Shown: positions 37,140-49,000 of the stretch, in pieces | Layout of the letters: the number at the start of each line of letters is the position of its first letter | Position numbering within the stretch: position 1 is the first letter of the stretch | From: Phyllostachys edulis | Taxonomy: Eukaryota; Streptophyta; Magnoliopsida; Poales; Poaceae | DNA: 64,000 bases | Direction of reading: 5' to 3' | Assembly: GCA_036346405.1 (NCBI GenBank) | Contig: CM070567.1 | Span: 43,629,470 to 43,693,469 of the forward strand | Notes under the pieces: generated by a model | Seen by the model: the letters and a program-made list of their open reading frames with translations, nothing else | Told to the model about the DNA's origin: nothing | The model's database searches: none | Position numbers and translations under genes: made by a program

Positions 37140-37266
37140 TTTCTCTTTACTTTGTATATGTGAATGTATGGATGTGATATCAATGTTGGAGTTGTGTGTA
37201 CTAGCCATTGATCATGGGACTAGTACGGTACACACACGAGAGCTTTGGGTATTCAAAGCCCGGGGT
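37140..37266 (+). mobile_element. LTR B: terminal 127 bp of a long gypsy LTR
   Basis: This aligns with the ends of LTRs C and D: a TGTATGGATGTG word, a terminal stem-loop (37194-37235) with loop CCATTGATCATGGGA, and the end GGGGTCCGACA. CTGGTATCAAAGCC, an initiator-Met-type primer-binding site, follows at 37269. The upstream LTR is missing, so a deletion or illegitimate recombination joined it to the Tat-like element. Confidence 0.7.
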
Positions 37267-39350
37267 CCGACAGCGCTGGTATCAAAGCCATACTGACTGT
37301 AGGACAAGCCCTAGTTAGAATGGCCGTTAGATTAGGACTTAGATTTTAGAAGACAACTTGTTTTAATCATGAAAATGATTCTAAAAATTTAGAAGTTTTG
37401 CTAAATCTTACCTCTCTTAGCATTCACCTCTCATCTAAGTCCTTTTGGTCGTCTCTTCTTATCTCATTCAAAATAGTCATAGTTTTGAAAGATAGTATGC
37501 TCTCTAAAAATAAAGGTTTTTAATTGCTTTTAGGACATTAAAATAGATTCATAATGTTTTGAAAAAGTCCTTAAAACATCCTACATGAAGTTCTTTTGGA
37601 AATGCGACGTTAAACTAATAAGGATGTCACTCTAGATGAGTTTTTCCAAAAAACTTCAAAACCTAGTTACATTTTGAAAATGATGTGATGTATTATTATT
37701 TAAACCAATCCTAACTTCATTTTGTGTTAAATTTATTTATATTATGAAGGTCTAATTATACATAAAGACCAAGGGGTAGTATAACCTGAAAGTGAGCCAT
37801 AGGTGTTGGTTAAATAACATAGAGAATGAATAAGAAGATGTGCTACAATTCTTTTCTTGTTTGGTATGATGGTATCATTTCTTATCCATGTCTCTTATTA
37901 CATGTTCACTAAATTTTCTTTTTTTTCTTAAAAATGTAGATGACAACCTACTAGGAACCGTAGTACCGCACAAGTGCCTTCGAGGAAAGTACGCTGCAGC
38001 ACACCTTATGGGTGATGCTACAACACGTGGAGTGGCCGCATATGCCTTAGTATATGGTCTTCAGCACGCCCTCCAATGCAGTGTCCACTAAGTACATCAC
38101 CCAGGTGCTCATCCAAGGATGTCACTCCGGAGACCCTGCCTTCCGTTACTACGGGAGGGGTTCCACAGTCCTAATGTTGTTGTACGACGTGGCCTATGTC
38201 GCTATCGTGCGCCTCTGGCACGAGCTACCAGAGTTGGAGGACCCATTCTTCCACTTCCCTACACAGACTGTGGATCGGGAGGAGCATACCTACTTGGTGG
38301 AGGGAAGACAGTTCCTCACTCCCCACCTACACCTCGCCGGTCTCATGCAATCTATCGACGGAAACCTTTGTCGAGTAACCTACGAGCTGCTGGAGGCCCG
38401 TCGGAGGATCCCCATGCTCGAGGATAGCATCGTACCGATGGTGGCCTAGGGGCTTTTCTCATGAGAGTTACTGTACAGGGAGGATGCCGTACTAGCTCCT
38501 ACCGAGGAGCTACCTGATCCCATCATCCGCATCCAATCGGGCGCCCGATGTCCCCGTATGTCTGCGATCGGTCACTGCTGTTAGGTGATGGCCCTTTGCG
38601 TAGGGACGGAGGAGGCCTTCACGGTGGTGTAGCGACACCATATTATCCGCGGCGGGCATGAGGATGCTGAGTACCATGGCCCTCCATCCTTCGCTGCCCC
38701 AGAGTCATTAGTTACTATATGGCGCGACTGCGATGACTAGACGAAAGCAGACAGTCTATAGCTCACTTGTAGGACTTTAGTGTTAGCATTTTTGTACATT
38801 TTGTAGGATGAATTTATGTATCATATTTCTATAAGTTGGATGTATGTTGCTACTTATGATGGTTTAGTTTTCCTCTTTTATAATGTAAAAGCACCAGGCC
38901 TGAACGCCATGTAAAATTGACTAGTATGTTGAAATTCATGTGCACTGCCCTTATGGTTTAAAAATATGCATGTTTTTAGTATAGTCAAGTTATTTTAGTT
39001 GGGATGATGTTCCTTACTGACTCACTTAACTTATGCTTAATCCCTCTCACCCTGCACACGTATGTTAAGATTTTGCAACGTATGAATAGGATGCCAGTAA
39101 CACACTCCATTCTTAAACTCCTGGTGACGAGAGCTACCTCTGGATCACTGCAATAGGGAGGCGACGTTCCTAATCATCTGTGTCCCAATCCGCTACACCC
39201 TTCGTCATCGACACCACAAGCTGAGCAACCTTAGCCTACTCCTATCGATGAACCAGAAGTTCTGCCGCCGCCACCCACCATGGCGCGGATCTTGGCCATG
39301 ATTTAGACCCAGTTGGTCGATAATAAAAAGATCATGAAGATCACGCATAG
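37267..39350 (+). mobile_element. 5' internal region of a Del-like element: PBS, leader ORF, gag N-terminus
   Basis: Primer-binding site at about 37269-37282, then about 650 bp of AT-rich leader (37285-37940) with no gene. A broken ORF lies at 37941-38449 (separate entry). 38450-39190 has no clear coding content. Near 39245-39345 a short proline-rich stretch (PPPPTMARILAMI) resembles the N-terminus of Del/Tekay gag. The element is cut there; copia pol begins at about 39357. Confidence 0.55.
37941..38449 (+). pseudogene. Unknown ORF between PBS and gag
   Basis: The frame around 37958-38088 (KYAAAHLMGDATTRGVAAYA) continues, after one frameshift near 38085, in the frame 38090-38446 (PAFRYYGRGSTVLMLLYDVA, then LEDPFFHFPTQTVDREEHTY), ending at a stop after MVA. 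The combined length is about 165 residues. I see no gag zinc knuckle, protease or polymerase motif, signal peptide or membrane segment. Similar products occur in grass retroelement annotations as far as I recall, but I know no function. G+C is well above the surrounding leader. Confidence 0.5.
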
Positions 39351-39356
39351 ATCCTA

Positions 39357-39870
39357 ATGATCATTACTAAATCCAGAAAATATGTTGACTATCTATCAAA
39401 TCTCTATAATGCAAAATCTCATAATGGATTTATATTACTTTCTGCTAGTACAGTCATCTCTTGGCGGCCATCTAAGCAGACCTTGGTATCTACTTCTACC
39501 AATCACTCAGAGATTATAGCACTATATGAGGCTTCACTTGACTGTGTTTGGCTCAAACATGTGTTAACCACATCTAGAAGTATTGTGGTATTAATACCGT
39601 CAATGCCCCCTCATTTATCTATGAAGATAATGTGGTTTGTATTACACAAATGCAAACGGGTTATGTCCAGAGCAACATCACGAAGCACATTGCTCCTAAA
39701 TTTTCTATCCTTATGAAATCCAGAAGAATAGTGAGGTAAAGATCCTGCAAACATGGCCTTGTGAAAATCCAGTTGATTTATTCACTAAGTCTTTGCATAC
39801 ATCCAGTTTCCAAAGATGCATTCATAGCATTGGAATGAGATGGTTTAAAGAGTTGTAGAGTTCAGAGGGG
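39357..39870 (+). pseudogene. Copia element 2: RNase H C-terminus and polypurine tract
   Basis: The frame 39357-39716 has VISWRPSKQTLVSTSTNHSE and IIALYEASLDCVWLKHVL, the characteristic C-terminal RNase H of copia pol. The rest continues in other frames to about 39857, where the TKS-type end is recognisable. A purine tract, GAGTTCAGAGGGG (39858-39870), precedes the 3' LTR. This is the missing 3' end of the copia whose gag lies at 21060-21531. Confidence 0.75.
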
Positions 39871-42800
39871 TAAATCCCTATATCATAACCCTTATCAAAT
39901 TCTGAGGATTTATCCAAAATCTTGAAGCTTAGATCCCGAAAATTAAACGTTGTACACTTTTCCTTGGTGAGTTTTCCTAAAGTTTTCCCATATGAAGGTT
40001 TTTAGTGAGGCAACAAGTATAATGCAACTTATGAATGTAATGTAGTCTTTTCTCCATTCCTTTTTTTCCTAATGGGTTTTTGAAAGGAGTTTTTGATGAG
40101 AAGGAGTTTTTGATGAGAAATTTGCATATCGTTGTCTATTGCCCAAGGGGAGGGTTACGAAACTTAATTATGGGCAAATGACTAAACTACCCCTAGAGGG
40201 CCTTCACCCCTTTGGGCTACAAATGTACAAGATACAAAAGGATGAATAAAGATATTGGATCTCTTCTATACATTGTGTCTTTTTTGGTGTTTATTGTGTG
40301 ATTGGATTGGTTGTCTACTAATGTCACATCCCCAAGTTAATTAATGATAATTAGTATGCATATCAACAGCATGCATATTTTTTTTCGAAGCATTTGCATG
40401 TTTTGTTGATTTTGGAAAATCTTAATCAAAGATGAAAACCCTAACTCAAACTAAAGCTCCAAAAGAAAACAGAAACAAATGCTTATAAAGTTCTCTGGGA
40501 AATGATTTATTCAAATACTATAATATTTATCATGAATAAATATAATCTTTACCAAATTTTTTGGAACTCAATTTGACCCACAGAAAATTCAAACTCAATT
40601 CGATAACTTAAGTTAGGTTTGAATTTGAATTAAGCAAATAAACCTTAAAAAGTGAAGTTTAAGATTTTATTTGAGTACTAGGATGTCCCAGAAACCCCTC
40701 TGATTTATTTCAGATTTTTAGGACTTTTATTGCTATTTTAGTGGCCCGGTCAAAGTAGGTTTTTGATTTTAATCACAGTCAAACCCTAAACTCAACCCTA
40801 GCACTGTTGGACTCAGGTGCAACCGACCAAGCCACTTTCACTTGGTTGAACCCAACTGTCTACACGTTCAAACCATCTGATTTGAATTCAACCGCCCGAT
40901 TTGATCGGAGACGTTCGGACTGTCCGAACTCGCAGCGCATCTGGACCGTGAGATCTAGATCGGACCAACCAAACGCGTGGTCCGAACAGCCCTCGGTCGG
41001 TTCGAATGTTCCGACCGTGCCACTTGACTCAGCCCAACCAACTAACCGAGTCAGTCCGATCGTCACTCGTGCGCGTGTGCGTTTGAGTCACTGCCATCTC
41101 GGGCCCACTTCTCAGCTTCATCTCTTTCCTTTCATTGGCTCACGCAGAACGCGTATGCCGCGTCGCCGCCGCATGCTGCATCGCCCCATCAACGCTGTGA
41201 ATCCACCGCGGCCGTTGACCACTCCTGGAGCTCCTCCATTTAACGCCACCTCCACTCCGTCATCTCCCTTAGGATAATACCCCCTCGGCACCCTTCTTCT
41301 CCCTCACTTTTCCTCGTTTTGCTTGAGGAAAGGGACGCTCATTCTAGCTCTTGTCTCTGGTAAGCTTCAATCCTAGGTGTCCCTCGTTCTCACCTTTGTA
41401 TGTCATTTCTATTTTTCCTAATGCGAGCTCTCCTCATCGCTTGAAGCTCTTGGACCATCTTTGTGTTCCCTACAGCTCTAGAGCTCACCCCGAAGGCCAC
41501 CTTTATGCAAACATTGTCTTTGGTGAGTATTATACTCAACCTTGCATGTCATATCATGTCTTTGGATATGATATGAAAAACCCCTCAATAAATTTTGTCA
41601 TTGCATGACAGGATCTTATTGATTTGAAGATTTGTCCATCTTCGGCGAAAGAACACCCCTTCGTTTCCCACTTCATTTCGGTAATGCATTCTTCGATTCC
41701 TTGCTACTAGAGCATCCTCTAATGATTTTTAAGCTATCCTGACCATTCATTGTCCTTATGGTTGCCTAGGAAACCTTCTCCTCATTGAACCGCGCCACCG
41801 CTGTAGGCTTCTTCGTTGCCGACAAGATTCCGGCCATCTCCGACCCTGTCCAACCCTCAGGTAGCCTCACTTAGTCCCTAGATATCCTTGGCACCCGCTT
41901 GAATGGACATTGCGGAGCTTTACCTTTGCATGCACTTTTGTCGTATTTGCACCGTCGCTCAACTCTGGGTCACCACCGGTACGAGCCACCTCAGCCGCTG
42001 TAACCACCCTAATTAGGTGCGCACAGCTATTAGGGACCCGTTCGTGGCCTTGGTTCACGCCGGCGTGGACCACATCACTGTTAGTGAGCTCGGCAATGAA
42101 CTCGAGCTTTTTCAGTTTTTCTGACCAGCACTGTAGTGAGGCCATTTGCGGCAATCCCGTCCTTAAAATGCTAATCATTGCTTAGTAGTTAATGGCTGCC
42201 TTAAGGCAATAATGAGTCACTTACATGTGGCGTCTTGAACAGAAAACAAGGTTTGAATATCGGTTTCAATTGAGTGAATTACATGCGGGCCCCACATTTA
42301 AGTGACCTGTGGACTGTGCTGGTGAACTCGTGGACTGGACTCATGGACCAACAGTTTATGCCCTGTTGCGTGGTCCACTGTTTATGACCTACGGGCCCCA
42401 CTTGTCAGCGCGCAGTTAAATCAGAAATTAAAATGAGAAATGCACTATTCACTGAACCCCACAAGTCAGCATCTCTGGCTAGTGCAGAGTGAGGTAGAAA
42501 AGTCTAAAATGCTTTATAAAATTCAGAATCCATTCATTGGTACACTGAAAATTCTTTTAACTTCAAAATGGCATAACTAATTCATCTTAACTCCAAAATG
42601 AGTGAAACCAGTGTTGATAATTTTTATTTTTAATGAAATTTATTTTAAAATAGGTTTCAAACTTGTCGTTGTTACAGAAAAGTTAGTTTCTGGAGATTAA
42701 TCCAAAACCCAATTATTCTCACACAAGAAAAGGCTATTAACTTTGAAAATTCACAACTAATTCATATGAGCTCAAAATGAGTTGAACCAAGTTATTTTGG

Positions 42801-45047
42801 TTTTATGATATTATTATCTATTTATATATGTAATCCTTTTCTCCACCACTATTTTACAAATTTTTACAAAATAATTAAATTAGGATGAATAGTAACCGAA
42901 AGTCAATTTTCTGGATTTTCTAGAAAACTGATTTTCAAACCACCATAACTTTCACATACTAACTCCAAATGGAATAATTATTTTACCTAAATTCATATAA
43001 AATCATCATGTAGCTACTGTAGAAAATTCATGCATTTTTGAGTATTTTGAATTTTATGGTATTTCTCGATGTTTATTCTATGTTGTTAATTCTTTAGAGT
43101 CTGAAGTAATTGATGTAGACTCCTTCGCCACCGAGAGAGAACAACTTGAGTACCAGCAAGGAAAGCATCATTTGAACTTTTTTTTGCATCATGTTGATCC
43201 CAGTTTTTGATAAGTTAGTGTTTCGAAATGCAATGATATTGCTTGCATGCTATTTTGTTATGTCGATATTTTTGTGATGTATAGCTAGTTATTTCCTACT
43301 CATGAGGCTATCCTTGAATTAACCCAGTACCTGAATGCTTAAGTTAGGTTGGGTGAAATATATTTTGTACATGGGATTGCTTAGCCACGCAAGTCTAGAG
43401 AGTGCGTTAGTATGGTTGACGAGATTATTCCGTCGACCTTGGAAAACACCTTACTTCTATCTTCTCTACCTTTGGTCCAGATCTTTGAATCTGGTTGTTT
43501 AATTCTTTTGGTTAAAAATTAAAAGTGAAATGGGTCTGGACAAATGGTTGTTAGTGAGGGTGCCTTCGTGCACGAGATCGGGTATGTGGTTGTCTTGTCT
43601 GGACCAACAAGGACCGAACTTTGGTGATGTCATTAATTCAAGTAACATTCATACTACCACATGCAGTATATGGGTGCCGTTTGGTTAAGTAAGGGGAAGA
43701 TTTTATTGTTTTAGACCGCAGGTGGTGTGAGGACATAGCAATCGTGAAATCCTATGTTCCTTAGGAACCCAGTGTAATATATACTGTGTGGGTGAGCACG
43801 ATTACTTATGTTAGGGGTCACCCAACATACTAACTACCTTACACTAGCCACCCCGACACAACTTGTGTGTCCGCTTAGCATTTGCTATATGCATATGTAC
43901 TTAGTTGGGATTTCATCTCGCGTGGGTGATCTAACTCAATAGGATCTTCTTGCTGAACAATACCAAATCTCGATCTACTCGACCAACTCACCAAAGGCAG
44001 TGTGTTTGGCTTACAGGCTGGCGAGTCGATGTGGGTAAAGTTGTACTCCCCTATAGGGTGTAAATCTATTTGAATAGCCATGTCCACGGTTACAGATGAC
44101 CGCTTGAATTCGGGAGTCATTATTGTTAGATTTTGAATTAAAATTGGAATGGTTACAACTTGGTATTCAACATAAATGAGTTTTCATGCAATTTTTGTTT
44201 ATCAAAGTGGGCTGCCACTTTGGTTTTTGTTTGACTCAATTGTTTATTGATGTTTAACTATGCCAAATGTTTTACTTTTGTTTTAAATCTGTTTTCTAAA
44301 TGGCAATTGTAAAACTAGTATGTGTAGAATAAAAATTGTTATGTTTTCTGCAAAACTAAGCCACTATTACCATCCTTTGAATAACCTCTAGCATAAATAT
44401 TTTTAATTTGTGTAAGACTTGCGAATACATTTGTACTTAACCTGGGTGCTGTAAATTCAGGTGAATACGACTCTACGCTCGATGAGTTCGTTAGCGCCGA
44501 TCTAGGCGACGCTAACGAATAGTGCTATTAATTAACTCCCAGATGGTTGCCATGGGTTATGGGGCACACCATGCTAAGCCTTTTGGATTATTTACTTTAC
44601 TTCCGCTGCTACTTATTGTTCTTATTTGAATTTGGCTGGTCGGCCACTTGTAATAGATGTAGACTTAACTATTATGTTATATGTGTTTTGGATTATCAAT
44701 GAATGAATGTTGTATGGATGTGCTTGACGTTGAATGAGAGTATGAGCATGTTGGTCGCTGATCTTGGTAACCAACATGGTCTCATACTCACTGTTGATGA
44801 ATTCCCTTTTTACTTGTTAAAGTGCGGTCTTGGACTGTTTGGAAAGCCGGTTATCATGTAGTACTTGCAAAGGTGCAGTACGTATGATTATCGGAGCTCT
44901 AGTTCAGTCAGAACTTCTCACTTTGATAGAGTTAATTTGGAATTCATTTACTCAAGGCCAGAGTTATTTCTACAAGACCGGGAAGGGCTCGATCTTACGG
45001 AAATAACCCGGGGTCCACACAACTAACTGCGGCATCGATTATCTAAC
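39871..45047 (+). mobile_element. 3' LTR of copia element 2, split by solo LTR D
   Basis: The LTR runs from about 39871 to 40321 and resumes after the insert to end ATCTAACA at 45047. It aligns with the fragment at 19757-19963. A 22-bp direct repeat (GAAAGGAGTTTTTGATGAGAAG-like, two copies) lies at about 40080-40120. Its exact start is uncertain because no clear TG follows the polypurine tract. Confidence 0.65.
40322..45020 (+). mobile_element. LTR D: solo long gypsy LTR, 4699 bp
   Basis: It starts TGTCACATCCCCAAG at 40322 and ends GGGGTCCACACA at 45020, flanked by the perfect 5-bp duplication ACTAA (40317-40321, 45021-45025). Removing it restores the copia LTR sequence seen at 19930-19963. 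No internal domain is present. It carries the conserved hairpins at 43414-43438, 44487-44519 and 44738-44789. The frames at 40807-41277 and 41867-42185 are not supported as genes. Confidence 0.92.
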
Positions 45048-46099
45048 ACTTTCAAAGATTTTCTATCTACCCCAACCAGCTAATTTGTGCATTGAACAGT
45101 TGCACAGTGTATTGCAGGATGCAGAATACTGCCTTCTAGTTCTGTTTAGGTCTACAGGGGTGAGCTTTTTTTTCTCTTTGAGGCAACATGGATGAGCTAA
45201 TATGTGATGTATATTAAAGGTCTCTTTTGTTTTGAGAGTGAGAAATTCCTACAATAATCCTGAAATCACGAAAAAGACAAATTTCGAGAAATCATTTCGT
45301 TAATCAAGAAAAAAAAGAATTTATTGTCCAATCAAATCCGACCGCTTCAGAACATTGTTAGGTGTAAGTTTTTCACAGCTTTGTTGGATAACCACGTGTA
45401 ATGAAACTAAAGTTTAGTAAATGAAGTTCAACACGGTTTGCTAAATTACTATATTGGGTCAAAAGATAGCTATGCATAAGTGAATCTTTTAAAGGAATAG
45501 ATTCGAAGGAAAGAGTTTGAGCGCTCCTGTAAAAATTGAAAAACACAGACTATAATATTGCCAGTTACTCTATTTCTAAACATATTGCTTTGAAATTTGT
45601 GCAACTTAGGTCTTAGAGGAGCATATGAATGGAGACTAGCTAGAAAATTCCACAGTGCGTAGAAATTATCTCCTTGATCAAGTGAAAAGGAAAACGAGCT
45701 GCACCGTTAATTTTGGTACACAAGATTATTGTGATGTTGATTAATCAGGTATAGATGTTATATCTGTAATAGTTGTATAACCAAATTTTCAATGATAGAC
45801 ATCAGGGACGAATAACAAACAAAGATAATTATAATTTTAAATATCAACATATGTATTGTACGTAGCATTTTTTAGCCAGCGTAATGTGCGCAGGCAATTC
45901 TGCTAGTTCACGAACCTTCAATCCGATATCTTGCGCTAGATGAATCACACACACACACTACATCAATCTAAAGCAAGACTCAAGCAATTACTGATACAGA
46001 TGCCCTGGAAGATCAAACCCATTGGCGGCTCCAGCAGACATATTTATTCACCTTATAGCTGGTAGCATCCAGGACTTGTGGTCTATCTATTCTATATAT
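45048..46099. other. Intergenic DNA downstream of the PEP-mutase-like gene
   Basis: AT-rich, without recognisable genes. It holds an (AC)n run at about 45948-45960. The stretch just right of it (46020-46099) would be the 3' UTR of the minus-strand gene. Confidence 0.5.
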
Positions 46100-49000
46100 C
46101 TAGGCGCTTCCATTGGCTCCGACAGCGACCGCCACCTTCTCCGGCGTGGGCTCGTTGGAGAAGCGCGCCTCGAGGTCGTACCACGACTCGAGCCCGACCA
46201 GGTTGTTGAACTCCTCGAACGACGTGAGCTTGTGGAGCTCCTCCCTGGTTGTGCCGGCGTCCTTGAGCGTCTTGAGGATGTCGACGAGGGCGCGGGCGGA
46301 GGCGTAGACGGTGGTGAGGGGGCACTTGATCAGGTGGAACCCCATCTCCATGAGCTCCTGCCGGGTGTGCAGCGGCGTGGCGCCGCCCTCCAGCATGTTG
46401 CAGACGCGGTACCCCTTCGTCTTGCGGGCGATCTCCCTCAGCTCGTCGTCGTTCCTCGGGGCCTCCACGAAGTTCGCATCTGCTCCAGCCTGCGCAACAG
46501 GAGAAAAAAAAAACTGGAGCTGACTAACACACAAGTACACAACACTCTCACACCACCCACGCATACACGCGCAACAGCAAGAATTATAGCTTGGTAAAGC
46601 AAAATGAAGTTTGCAAACTATTTATTTGTTTAGCCTTGTGCATCATGTTTTAGCTCAAGAAACGATTAATTAATGAATGTTTAGGGCAGTCCGTGGAAGG
46701 AAATAACAGAGAAAGAAACAGGACGATCAAGTTTCTCAACCGATGAAGTGAAATGTGAATGTGAATGATCAATGTTGTCTTACGTCCATGTAGAGGTTGG
46801 CGCGTGCAATTGCATCGGCCAGGCCCATTGTTGATCGAGCGTCAGTCCGAGCCACAATGAAGAAGTCCTGATCGCCAGCAGCTTCTCTGGCAGCAGCTAT
46901 TTTCACAGCATGCTCTTCTGCTGGTACCACCTAACATGACATGGCAAGTAAAAAAATCAGCATGTCAACTTTCAAGTGGTCCACATATGCAATGGCTTGA
47001 CAGATTTGCAGTACAGACAAGCTTGTTGACCAGCATTAGTTCCACTAAAAGTAGCACATGCATGTGTATGGATTATGGAAGAAAGACACCGAATAATGTA
47101 TCATGTCCAGATATCAGAATTTACCTTTTTACCACGCATGTGTCCTTGCCAAGAAACAAGAGACAAGATGTCAGAAAGAGAAGTTTGAAAAGAAAATTTT
47201 ACTGCCGAGATAAAAATTGCTTCTTCATGTGACAAATGGTTCCTTACCACATTTCTTTGGCCATGCTTGATCCTGTAATTTGCAAAGATAGAATTGTGGT
47301 TAGAAGCTAGGGGTGTCAAAGCAAAATTATTTGAACGAATTAGAGCAGGTGCAGATGCTGATCGATTGGACAACAGGAAGTACCTCAAGAAAGCAGCCTG
47401 CAGCACCTGCTGCAATCAGATCTTGAACAGTACGCTGGACGTTCAGAGCACTACCACCACCAGTGTCTGCAATCATTTGTCAGAGTGAAGCGTCAGGCCA
47501 TCAAATTAATGAGTGAAATAAGGTACAACTATAGCTAAATTATATTCATATCCAACAGAAGAATAGCTAAGTACTAAACAAGTTGGTAATATGCTGGATA
47601 AAGAACTCCACAATGGGTCAGTGAGAGAAATTCTGAAATATTGGATTTCTAGAAGTATTGATGCGGTGCAGAAATCAGATTATGTAAACTAACTTCAGAG
47701 TTGAGGGTGAATGTTCTTTCTTTCATATTGCTTCTGTTCTGCAATGGCATCAAGATGGTGTGCTTGAGTTAACATCGAGGCTTAATGCACATTTTAGGAA
47801 CTTTTCATAAATCTGGTAGCTCACCCAACGCCAATCAGTTTGGTGCTGGGGAAACAAATTCATTTGTTTTTTTGACAGAATTACTAGCCACTGTGTTTTC
47901 ATTTTTCGCCGATGGCAATGACCTGACTAAAGGGATATCCAAGGCCAGCCGTCAAGCTTTTGTGGGTGTAATTTCTACCAGCTTCAGGGAGAGCTACCGT
48001 GCCCTGTCCCACAATCCCAAGCATTCCAAATTGCAATGTGGTGGATGGACATCAGGAATGCAACCAGTAACCAGCAACACACTTCTCTAATTTGAAGTTT
48101 GAACTGATATTCTAACAAAAACCAACTTTTGCTTTTGATGCTACAATTTGTTACTTCATTAATTTACTAAACGTGATTGTCAAGACAAATTATATCTTTT
48201 TTTGTATTAGAATTGTATCTGGAAGCTCTTGTTAGCTAAACAACATATGCATCCTGAGAATCGATGTAATCATTATCTCTAGTTCTTCACTTATGTGGAA
48301 TATGCAAAAAGAAGGCGACATCGTGGATGCATGTAGACGAAATCACGAGCTTGCTGTAGACTTTGGATGCCGTCAGCTATACTGTGTCAATAGTTACTTT
48401 TGTTGGACATGTGATTCTTCTGTTGAGAACGTGTTCATAGGACGGTGGTAAGTCCTCCAGGTGTGAGACTACCAACCAGGACTCAAACCTTGGTTCTCAC
48501 AAAAAAAGATCTCTCGTTGTGTGTTTCCCGTGGTCGTTGTAAGGTCGCTAAGCGGTAGCAATGCTGGTAAGAGCCGGCTTTCGGAGTCTTTTCTACATCT
48601 TAATGAAATATCTTTGGGATGTCTCTTCCATTGGGTCTAGTTTTCTTTTTTTTTTTTGTGATTCTTCTGTTAGTAGCTCCTATTGTTCTAGAACTCTTCT
48701 GCTATTAATGTGGTTAATTTAAAGCTTTAATGAGGTCATTAGGCGATTCAGAAATTTTCATCGGAGACTTTGTCAACTGGTCAACTTATAACCTGAAAGC
48801 AATATTATTTTCAGGATCAGGTTTTTTACCGTTCACTGTTCAGATTATAACAAATTTCTTCATCATTACATGCACACTAGAAAAATACAGAGTGTTTTGG
48901 CTTCAGATCAGATAATATTCGGATATTGCTTGAAATTTACTGCCTGTCTTGTTTACTGTGTTAACAGAGCCAAGTGATATTCTAGAGTACTACTAGCTTT

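Noticed and set aside
40807..41277. 156-codon ORF
   Set aside because: Inside solo LTR D; low-complexity Ser/Thr/Arg composition and no counterpart in the other LTRs.
47785..48090. 101-codon plus-strand ORF
   Set aside because: It lies in the 3.1-kb intron of the minus-strand PEP-mutase-like gene, has no recognisable domain and no sensible start context.
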